From NCBI GenBank assembly GCA_001898185.1, contig MKTI01000006.1, positions 372,001 to 436,000 on the forward strand: a stretch of DNA of 64,000 nucleotides, written 5' to 3'. The notes under the pieces were generated by a model. That model saw nothing but the letters and a program-made list of their open reading frames with translations. It was not told where the DNA came from and searched no databases. Origin of the DNA: Cellulomonas sp. 73-145 (GTDB lineage: Bacteria; Actinomycetota; Actinomycetes; Actinomycetales; Cellulomonadaceae). This document shows positions 1 through 6,870 of this stretch, in pieces (within the stretch, counting starts at the first letter, position 1; each line of letters starts with the position of its first letter). The position numbers were made by a program, and so were the translations under genes.

Positions 1-2
1 GG

Positions 3-62
3 TACGAGTCCTTCGCGGTGCACGTCGCCAAGGTCGAGAGGTCGTACGACTTCCACCGCTGA
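3..62 (+). CDS. C-terminal end of an upstream gene (partial)
   Basis: The third frame is open from the window edge and ends at a TGA at 60-62, encoding YESFAVHVAKVERSYDFHR. Codon use is GC-ending as in the neighbours, so this is probably the tail of a real gene that starts outside the window. Nineteen residues are too few to assign a family. Confidence 0.55.
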   Translation, partial: YESFAVHVAKVERSYDFHR

Positions 63-113
63 CCTGGTGCGGCGGACCTCTCGGTGCCAAGGTCGGCACC
101 GAGGGGGCGTCCG

Positions 114-488
114 ATGCGCGTGCTTCGGTGGGTGGCGTGGGCGGCGGTGGCCGCATGGGTCGGGCTGTTCGTCGCGTGGATGATCCAGGGCCGGGAGCTG
201 CCGATCCCGTTCGTCGCGGCGCCGTACGTCGCGTTCGGGGTGCTGTTCGTGGTCGCGGTGGTGCGGAACGTGCTGCGGCCGCGGCGCGGCGGTGCGGCGC
301 GGGCGACCCTCGGCCCCGTGGTGCGGGGGTTCGACGACGTGCAGGACATCTACTTCGGGCGGACGCCGAGCATCACGCCGCGCTACGGCAGCGACGAGCC
401 GGACGTCGCGTCGCTCGTCGAGCCGCACCCGGACCCGCTGGACGACGTGCACTGGACGCTTCCTGGCGGGCCTGGCGGCGTGCGCTGA
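114..488 (+). CDS. small two-helix membrane protein, unknown function
   Basis: This 124-residue protein has two predicted membrane helices, at about residues 4-23 and 30-51, followed by a hydrophilic tail rich in Asp and Pro (DDVQDIYFGRTPSITPRYG). I chose the ATG at 114 because a GA/GGGGG ribosome-binding stretch precedes it; an in-frame ATG at 84 would add ten polar residues and lacks such a site. I do not recognise the family. It follows the partial upstream gene by about 50 bases and may share its transcript. Confidence 0.7.
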   Translation: MRVLRWVAWAAVAAWVGLFVAWMIQGRELPIPFVAAPYVAFGVLFVVAVVRNVLRPRRGGAARATLGPVVRGFDDVQDIYFGRTPSITPRYGSDEPDVASLVEPHPDPLDDVHWTLPGGPGGVR

Positions 489-735
489 GGCGACTCCTTG
501 GCACTCAGCCGTGAACCACGGACTCTGCAAACGACCGTGAACGTCGGCGCGTCGATCCGCGGTGCGATGGCTACAGATGCCGCCTGTAAGGGCGAGCCGG
601 GGCCAGTTCCGGCGAGGAGGAAGGCCTCACCTCCGCGCCGCCTCCCGTCTGGTCTTTGCGGTAACGTGCCGTTGGAAACGCCCGAGTCTTTCCGCGGCGA
701 AACCCCTTGGTTTGACTGAGGATAGAGGCAGTTGC
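489..735. other. intergenic stretch without a convincing gene
   Basis: This 247-base gap separates the small membrane protein from the PIN-like gene. Reading frames that run through it have poor codon periodicity. The local composition is less GC-rich than upstream and shifts towards that of the following gene. I see no repeat, tRNA or clear terminator. Confidence 0.5.
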
Positions 736-2085
736 ATGCGAGACCAATTCCCGGGGTACTATCCGCCGACCGCAGAAGAGATGGCGAGGCTGTGGGATAC
801 CGGAATCGTTGCCCTTGATGCCAATGCCCTCCTGAACGTGTATCGATATACGCGCAGCACCCGGGACGACTTCCTTTCCCTCCTAAGCTCCTTCGGTGAT
901 CGGCTCTGGTTGCCGCGCCAGGCTGCTCAGGAATTCCATGAGAACCGACTTAAGGTAATGAGCGACCTGCTAAGCGCCCCCACTGTGATCTTGGATGGGG
1001 TTACGAAGGCGAAGAACGTCTTCTCCGAGTCGACGGGGCAATTCAGATACCACCCAGAGCTTGATGCGACCGCGCTTCGCAAGGAATTCGCCGATGCGCT
1101 GGCGCCGCTTGTTGGTCGTCTTGAGGACGTGAAACGCGACGCCGACGGGCAGGCGGCCCATTCTCCGCTCGCCGACCAGTTGCTTGACCGGATTACCAAC
1201 CTGTTTCGAGGAAAGATTGGCGGGGGGTTCGAGGAGCAGGATCTCGAGACCATCTACAAAGAAGGCGTCGACCGTTACAGCCGGCGAATTCCTCCCGGAT
1301 ACAAAGATGCCGAGAAGCCCGAGCCAAGACGTTATGGCGACCTCGTGATATGGAAGGAAATTCTCAGGAAGGCCGCCGAGTCCTCCATGCCCATGATTCT
1401 GGTCACCGACGACCGCAAGGAGGACTGGTGGTGGGAGCACCAGGGCAAGACCATCGGACCGCGCGTGGAACTAGTAACGGAGTTCGCTGCTCAAGCTGGG
1501 CAGCGGATCCACCTCTACAGTCCCGAGGCATTTCTTCGCGTGGCGAATGAGCGCGACAAGTCGAGCGTCAGCTCCAACTCGATCGACGAAGCTGAGGGCT
1601 TGGCGCGGCAGGAGCAGGAACGGGCGCGTGCGGCGCTCGAAGCGACGCTGGCCGCGATAGAGATGGAACGAGGCCAACTTGCGGCTCAACTAGCTTCCGG
1701 ACAGGTCCTAACTTCGGATGCGGCCAAGAACCTGCGGCATTTGATAGCGCAAATCGATGAGGAAGATTATCGCGGTGAGTCGACTACCGTCAGGCTACGC
1801 GATCGCCTGAAGGGAGTCACGTCGCAGGAAGAGGAGCTTGAGGTGTTACCTCGTCTGCGGCGGGAGATGTACTTAGCGCAGGAGCGGTCAGAACGACGCG
1901 CTGAACTGACTGCGCGCCTTGAGAGAACGTCCGTCGATGGCCGGCTTAACGAGGCCAGGTCCTCTGAGCTTCTGGAACGCATGGCGAATCTCGACGTGCA
2001 GGCACGAGACCTGGCACGTACCCTCCGGCAATTCAGGCTCTCCGGGGCGCAGTCGCCTGACGACGAGGCTGCTCGTCCCAACTGA
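736..2085 (+). CDS. PIN-like domain protein (DUF4935/PIN_8 type) with coiled-coil tail
   Basis: A 449-residue protein. The N-terminal half resembles PIN-like nucleases: a strand with Asp28 (ALDANALLNVY), an acidic helix QAAQEFHENR near residue 65, and the hallmark LVTDDRKEDWWWE near residue 225, where clustered Asp would bind metal. The C-terminal half, from about residue 275, is charged and coiled-coil-like (EEAEGLARQEQERARAALEATL pattern, shortened). PIN-like proteins cut RNA or DNA, and this subfamily is often found in defence islands; that is family knowledge. The start at ATG 736 is preferred because the 58 upstream in-frame residues lack normal codon bias. The gene uses far more A/T-ending codons than its neighbours, which suggests horizontal transfer. 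No partner antitoxin gene is adjacent. Confidence 0.75.
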   Translation: MRDQFPGYYPPTAEEMARLWDTGIVALDANALLNVYRYTRSTRDDFLSLLSSFGDRLWLPRQAAQEFHENRLKVMSDLLSAPTVILDGVTKAKNVFSESTGQFRYHPELDATALRKEFADALAPLVGRLEDVKRDADGQAAHSPLADQLLDRITNLFRGKIGGGFEEQDLETIYKEGVDRYSRRIPPGYKDAEKPEPRRYGDLVIWKEILRKAAESSMPMILVTDDRKEDWWWEHQGKTIGPRVELVTEFAAQAGQRIHLYSPEAFLRVANERDKSSVSSNSIDEAEGLARQEQERARAALEATLAAIEMERGQLAAQLASGQVLTSDAAKNLRHLIAQIDEEDYRGESTTVRLRDRLKGVTSQEEELEVLPRLRREMYLAQERSERRAELTARLERTSVDGRLNEARSSELLERMANLDVQARDLARTLRQFRLSGAQSPDDEAARPN

Positions 2086-2143
2086 TCCGACAGCAGTTGC
2101 CGCGCGGCGGATGTCGGTGCGGCGCCTCGTGCACTTCGACAAC

Positions 2144-2587
2144 CTAGCCGCTGCGCCTCCGACTCCTGCGCTCGACGACGAGGGTTCCGACCGCCAGGAC
2201 GATGGCGGCCGTCTCGGTGATCGCCGACGTCCAGATGGGGACGCCCGTCCACTGCTCGTGCACGCCGAACAGGCCGCCCGCGGTGGTCGAGACGAGGAAG
2301 GCGCCGAACGTCGCGACGCCGAAGCCGAGGGCGCCGAGCAGCGGCAGCCAGTGGCGCCAGACGAGCAGCAGCACGCCGATCACCAGGCCGCCGACGGCGT
2401 TGAGCAGGAACGCGGGACCGACCACCGTGAACTGACGGAAGCCCGAGAACCACAGCTCGAGGTGCACCACGGCGGACAACAGCACGCACGCGGCGAGCAG
2501 GCCGCGCAGCACGTCGGAGGCCGCCTGGCGTCCGGTGTGCCAGGTGCCGAGGTTCGAGCGGGACGTCGTCGTCCCCGGCTCGGACAC
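2144..2587 (-). CDS. four-helix membrane protein, unknown function
   Basis: A 147-residue protein with a polar N-terminus and four predicted membrane helices (about residues 25-45, 53-75, 80-100, 115-140), ending in a basic ERRSRRRSG tail. No catalytic motif is visible. It lies three bases downstream of the Rieske gene on the same strand, so the two are probably co-transcribed. The topology suggests a membrane partner or anchor for the Rieske lipoprotein, but this is only inferred from adjacency. Confidence 0.75.
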   Translation of the reverse strand: MSEPGTTTSRSNLGTWHTGRQAASDVLRGLLAACVLLSAVVHLELWFSGFRQFTVVGPAFLLNAVGGLVIGVLLLVWRHWLPLLGALGFGVATFGAFLVSTTAGGLFGVHEQWTGVPIWTSAITETAAIVLAVGTLVVERRSRRRSG

Positions 2588-2590
2588 GGC

Positions 2591-3073
2591 TCAGCCCTTC
2601 CCCGCCACGACGGTGCCGTTCACCACGTGCACGTCGACCGGGGGGAGCGGGGACGGCGCCGGGCCCTGCTTCACCGAGCCGTCCAGGCCGAACACCGAGC
2701 CGTGGCACGGGCACTCGAGGTCGGTCTTGGCGGCCATCACCGTGCAGCCCTGGTGCGTGCAGATCGCCGAGAAGGCGGTGACGGTGCCAGCCGTCTGCTG
2801 CACCAGCAGCACCGGCTTTCCGTCCACCTTGGTGGCCAGCGCGCCGCCCACCGGGATGTCCGAGACCTTCGCCAGACCGCCGGCGGCACCGCCGCCGGAA
2901 CCGGAGCCGCCGGCAGCTCCCGACCCGCCCGAGCCGCCAGACGACGAGGCGCCGCACGCCGCCAGCACGCCGACGGCCGCCACGCCGAGCCCCACGGCGC
3001 CGCCGCGCACCAGCAGGTCACGCCTGCTCAGGCCGGAGGCCTCCGCGGTGTCGGTCTGATCGGTCGAGGTCAT
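2591..3073 (-). CDS. Rieske [2Fe-2S] lipoprotein, Tat-exported
   Basis: A 160-residue protein. The N-terminus has a twin-arginine signal (SRRDLL, Arg17-Arg18), a hydrophobic segment and a lipobox ending at Cys40 (VLAAC). A Gly/Ser linker follows, then a Rieske domain with both cluster-binding boxes: C105-T-H107-Q-G-C110 and C121-P-C123-H124-G-S. It should bind a 2Fe-2S cluster and sit folded on the outer face of the membrane as an electron carrier. It is much smaller than the QcrA subunit of cytochrome bc1 and has no qcr neighbours, so it is one of the stand-alone Rieske lipoproteins common in actinobacteria. Its partner is unknown. Confidence 0.9.
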   Translation of the reverse strand: MTSTDQTDTAEASGLSRRDLLVRGGAVGLGVAAVGVLAACGASSSGGSGGSGAAGGSGSGGGAAGGLAKVSDIPVGGALATKVDGKPVLLVQQTAGTVTAFSAICTHQGCTVMAAKTDLECPCHGSVFGLDGSVKQGPAPSPLPPVDVHVVNGTVVAGKG

Positions 3074-3124
3074 GCACGCCTCCGGGGTGAGCGCAAGGGT
3101 CAGACGTCCTGACCTGCACCGACG

Positions 3125-4939
3125 CTAGTCGGTCGCGGCGCCCGCCTGCCCGTCGGTCGCCGGATTCACAGCAACCTTTACGTCCGCGGCTGCGGTGCGC
3201 TCGTCGGACGCGCGCTCGTCGGCTGCCGCCGCGCGCTCGTCGTGCGCCCGCTCGTCCGCCTGCCGGCTCTGGATGCCCGACACGTTGCGCAGCGGCAGCT
3301 CGGGCACCAGGAGGGTCAGCACGATGCCGGCCACCATCACGATCGCCGCGAGCAGCAGCACCCTGTCCACCGACTGGCTGAAGCCGACCAGGAACGGCTG
3401 CGCGAGGCGCGGGTCGAGGGCGTTGATGAAGGCGGAGTCGTCCAGCGACGGGGCGGGGCCGCCCTTGAGCATGCCAATCACGGCGGCGTTCGCCGGGTTG
3501 GCGGCGACCGCGGGGTCCGCGACGGCGGCGAGGAACGACGGCGTCTTGACGGCCGCCCGGAAGGCGGTGGCGATGTTGTCGCCCACCGTCGAGAACAGCA
3601 CGGACAGGAACACCGCGGTGCCGAGCGTGCCGCCCATCTGCCGGAAGAACAGGGACGACGACGTGGCCACCCCCATGTCCTTGGCAGGCACGGCGTTCTG
3701 CACGGCGAGCACCAGCGGCTGCATGACGAAGCCGAGACCGAGGCCGAAGATCACCGAGTAGGCGAAGAACTCGGGCATCGGGGTGCTCGGCGACAGCTGC
3801 GCGAACAGCAGCGCGCCCACGCCCATCAGCACCGTGCCGCCCACCGGGAACAGCTTGTAGCGGCCGGTGCGGGCGGTCGTCTGACCGGCGACGATCGACG
3901 CCGTCATGATGCCGACCGTGAAGGGGATCAGGACGAGGCCGGCCTTCGTCGGGCTCAGCCCCCGGACGATCTGCAGGTAGAGCGGCAGGGTCGCCAGGCC
4001 ACCGAACATGCCCAGGCCGATGACGGTGTTCGCGCCGGCGCCCACCGAGAAGGTCCGGTTGCGGAACATGTACAGCGGCAGGATCGCGTCGGCCCCCGCG
4101 CGGGTCTCCGCCGCGAGGAACAGGCCGATGCCGACCACGCCGATCGTGTAGCAGAGCAGCGCGTTGCCCGAGCTCCAGCCCCACGCGCGGCCCTGCTCGG
4201 CGACCAGCAGCAGCGGCACCAGCGCGACGATCAGGGCCAGCGCGCCCTGCCAGTCGATGCGATGCTCCACCTTGCGCAGCGGCGGCAGGTGCAGCACCCG
4301 CCAGATCACCACCACGCCGAGCAGGCCGAGCGGCACGTTGACCAGGAACACCCAGCGCCAGCCGGTGATGCCGAGGATGTGCGGGGTGCCCGCGAAGAAC
4401 CCGCCGATCACCGGGCCGAGCACGGACGACGTGCCCCACACGGCCAGGAAGTAGGCCTGGTAGCGGGCGCGCTCCCGCGGTGCGACGAGGTCGCCGAGGA
4501 TGGTGATCGCGAGGCTCATCAGGCCACCGGCGCCCAGGCCCTGCAGCCCTCGGGCGAGCGCGAGCTGGTACATCGAGCCCGCCATGCCGGAGAGCACGGA
4601 GCCGATGACGAACAGGCCGATCGCCGTCATGTAGAACGGCTTGCGGCCGTAGATGTCGGACAGCTTGCCGTACAGCGGCGTGGCGATCGTCGAGGTCAGC
4701 AGGTATGCGGTGGTGACCCAGGCCTGCAGCGAGAGGCCGTGCAGGTCGTCGCCGATGGTCCGGATGGCTGTTGCGACCACCGTCTGGTCGAGCGCGGCGA
4801 GGAACATGCCGATCATCAGGCCGCCGATGATCGTGAGGATCTCGCGGTGCGTCGGCGCGTGCAGGCCGGGTGCGACTGCAGGTGACTCGGCGGACGAGGA
4901 CGCCTGCGGGGTGCGGTGCTGCTCGGTGCGAGAGGACAT
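3125..4939 (-). CDS. DHA2-family MFS drug exporter (EmrB/QacA type)
   Basis: A 604-residue proton-driven efflux pump with about 14 membrane helices. Visible signatures are the first-helix Asp51 in LAALDQTVVATA and the loop motif GKLSDIYGRKP at residues 91-101, both typical of DHA2 multidrug transporters. Family members export dyes, antibiotics or biocides; the substrate here is unknown. The last 50 residues are a low-complexity hydrophilic tail with repeated ADER/SDER units, absent from typical relatives. The gene stands alone, divergent from the YCII/ECF42 pair across about 220 bases, and has no adjacent regulator. Confidence 0.88.
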   Translation of the reverse strand: MSSRTEQHRTPQASSSAESPAVAPGLHAPTHREILTIIGGLMIGMFLAALDQTVVATAIRTIGDDLHGLSLQAWVTTAYLLTSTIATPLYGKLSDIYGRKPFYMTAIGLFVIGSVLSGMAGSMYQLALARGLQGLGAGGLMSLAITILGDLVAPRERARYQAYFLAVWGTSSVLGPVIGGFFAGTPHILGITGWRWVFLVNVPLGLLGVVVIWRVLHLPPLRKVEHRIDWQGALALIVALVPLLLVAEQGRAWGWSSGNALLCYTIGVVGIGLFLAAETRAGADAILPLYMFRNRTFSVGAGANTVIGLGMFGGLATLPLYLQIVRGLSPTKAGLVLIPFTVGIMTASIVAGQTTARTGRYKLFPVGGTVLMGVGALLFAQLSPSTPMPEFFAYSVIFGLGLGFVMQPLVLAVQNAVPAKDMGVATSSSLFFRQMGGTLGTAVFLSVLFSTVGDNIATAFRAAVKTPSFLAAVADPAVAANPANAAVIGMLKGGPAPSLDDSAFINALDPRLAQPFLVGFSQSVDRVLLLAAIVMVAGIVLTLLVPELPLRNVSGIQSRQADERAHDERAAAADERASDERTAAADVKVAVNPATDGQAGAATD

Positions 4940-5160
4940 CGGACCTTCTCGGGGGCTGTGGCGGGAGCTGGTCGTGGTGGCGCGCGGCGGTTCGAAGGCC
5001 GAGGGGGCGTCCGGGACGCCGGTCGGCAGCTTCGAGGCACAACACCGTCCACAGACAGGTGTGTTCCCCGAGGCCGAGTCCTCATGTCAAAGTGCGACGC
5101 GCAGTTCCGACTCCTCGGTGCAGGCCCCGCCGGGGCCCGCCCGAGTGCGAGGAGACCGCG

Positions 5161-5529
5161 ATGAAGTTCCTGCTGGTGCTGCACAACAACCCGACTGTGA
5201 TCGACGCCCTGTCCGCGGAGGACCAGAAGCGGCTGATGGACGGCCACGCCGCGTTCATCGCGGCGACGCAGGAGTCGGGCGAGCTCGTCGTCACCCAGGC
5301 CCTGGCCGACCCGTCGCAGACCGCCGTGGCGCGGCTGCGGGACGGCGTGCCGGCGGTGACCGACGGGCCGTTCGCCGAGACCAAGGAGTTCCTGGGCGGC
5401 TACTACCTGCTCGACGTCGCCGACCGCGACCGTGCGGTCGAGCTGGCCCGGCAGGTCCCGGACGCGAGCATCGAGGGCCTGCGGGTCGAGGTGCGGCCGG
5501 TGATGTTCGAGGCCGGGCTGGAGATGTGA
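5161..5529 (+). CDS. YCII-related (DGPF-domain) protein, partner of ECF42 sigma factor
   Basis: A 122-residue protein with the DGPF-type core: MKFLLVLHNN at the start, the motif TDGPFAETKEFLGGYYLLD in the centre, and a closing VRPV strand. Proteins of this family are almost always encoded immediately before an ECF42-group sigma factor, as here, and are thought to take part in controlling it; their biochemical activity is unsettled. ATG 5161 is preceded by GCGAGGAGACCG, a good ribosome-binding site. The sigma gene follows after about 25 bases. Confidence 0.88.
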   Translation: MKFLLVLHNNPTVIDALSAEDQKRLMDGHAAFIAATQESGELVVTQALADPSQTAVARLRDGVPAVTDGPFAETKEFLGGYYLLDVADRDRAVELARQVPDASIEGLRVEVRPVMFEAGLEM

Positions 5530-5554
5530 CGACCGTCCGGGGACGCACGCGTTG

Positions 5555-6796
5555 ATGGTGGAGGCGACGCGCGTCGAGGACCTGCTGCGCGAGCTGGCGC
5601 CGCAGGTGCTCGGCGTGCTCGTGCGCCGCTACGGCCGGTTCGACGCGTGCGAGGACGCCGTGCAGGACGCCCTGCTCGCAGCGGCCGGGCAGTGGCTCCG
5701 CGACGGTGTGCCGGACCACCCGCGCGCCTGGCTGGTGACGGTGGCCGCGCGAAGAGTCGTCGACGAGGTCCGGTCCGACGCCGCCCGTCGACGGCGGGAG
5801 CAGACCGCGGCGGCGCTCGCCGGGCTGCACCCGGACGCACCGGCTCCGGAGCTGCCCTGCGAGGAGGACGACAGCCTGACGCTGCTGTTCCTGTGCTGTC
5901 ATCCGGCGGTGACGCCGGCCTCGCAGGTGGCGCTGACGCTGCGGGCCGTGGGCGGCCTCACCACCGCGGAGATCGCGGCGGCGTTCCTGGTGCCCGAGGC
6001 GACGATGGGCGCCCGGATCAGCCGTGCGAAGCGCCAGATCCGCGCGGCGGGCGCCACGTTCGCGCTGCCGCCGGTGCCCGAGCGGTCGGAGCGGCTGACC
6101 GTGGTGCTCCAGGTGCTCTACCTCGTCTTCAACGAGGGGTACGCGGCCACGTCCGGCGAGCGGTTGGTGCGTCCCGACCTCGCGGCCGAGGCGATCCGGC
6201 TGACCCGGATGCTGCACCGGCTGCTCCCCGACGACGGGGAGGTGGCCGGTCTGCTGGCGCTGATGCTGCTGACCGACGCCCGGCGCGAGGCGCGCACCAC
6301 CGCGGCCGGCGACCTGGTGCCGCTCGGCGAGCAGGACCGCGGCCGGTGGGACGCGCAGCTGGTCGCCGAGGGAAGCGCCCTGGTCAGCAGCGCGCTGGCG
6401 CAGCCGGGCGTGGGTCCGTACCGCCTGCAGGCGGCGATCGCGGCGCTCCACGACGAGGCGGTCGGCACCTCGAGCACAGACTGGGAGCAGATCGCCGCGC
6501 TCTACGCCGTGCTCGAGCGTGTGGCACCGAACCCGGTGGTCAGCCTCAACCGTGCCGTCGCCGTCGCGATGACGGACGGCCCCGCCGCCGGCCTCGCCCT
6601 CCTCGAACCGCTCGACGAGGGCCCGCTGGCGGCGCAGCACCGCCTGCCCGCCGTCCGCGCACACCTGCTCGAGCTCGCCGGTGACCTGTCCGCGGCCCGG
6701 GCCCAGTACGTGCTCGCCGCCCAGCGCACCGCGAGCGCGCCGGAACGCCGGTACCTGCTCGGCCGGGCGGACGCCCTCGCAGCGTCGGGAGCGTGA
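5555..6796 (+). CDS. ECF-type RNA polymerase sigma factor, ECF42 group
   Basis: A 413-residue sigma factor. Residues 1-80 form region 2 (CEDAVQDALLAAAGQW, then ARAWLVTVAARRVVDEVR), and residues about 115-165 form region 4 (LTTAEIAAAFLVPEATMGARISRAKRQI), the helix-turn-helix that reads the -35 element. A long C-terminal extension of about 240 residues, with TPR-like helices (VSLNRAVAVAM, HLLELAGDLSAARAQY), is typical of ECF42 (DUF6596). No anti-sigma gene is adjacent, which fits this group, where the extension and the DGPF partner are thought to control activity. A TTG one codon upstream (5552) could also serve as start. Confidence 0.92.
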   Translation: MVEATRVEDLLRELAPQVLGVLVRRYGRFDACEDAVQDALLAAAGQWLRDGVPDHPRAWLVTVAARRVVDEVRSDAARRRREQTAAALAGLHPDAPAPELPCEEDDSLTLLFLCCHPAVTPASQVALTLRAVGGLTTAEIAAAFLVPEATMGARISRAKRQIRAAGATFALPPVPERSERLTVVLQVLYLVFNEGYAATSGERLVRPDLAAEAIRLTRMLHRLLPDDGEVAGLLALMLLTDARREARTTAAGDLVPLGEQDRGRWDAQLVAEGSALVSSALAQPGVGPYRLQAAIAALHDEAVGTSSTDWEQIAALYAVLERVAPNPVVSLNRAVAVAMTDGPAAGLALLEPLDEGPLAAQHRLPAVRAHLLELAGDLSAARAQYVLAAQRTASAPERRYLLGRADALAASGA

Positions 6797-6870
6797 GGGC
6801 GGGCTCCCCCGAAGACGTCGCAGCGGGGCGTGCAGCCCGGCGGCGGGCGGGGCGTGGGGGGCGGTCTGCT

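Noticed and set aside
6797..6870. Terminator between the sigma gene and GH116 gene
   Set aside because: The stretch is GC-rich but I found no arm pair long enough to separate it from chance.
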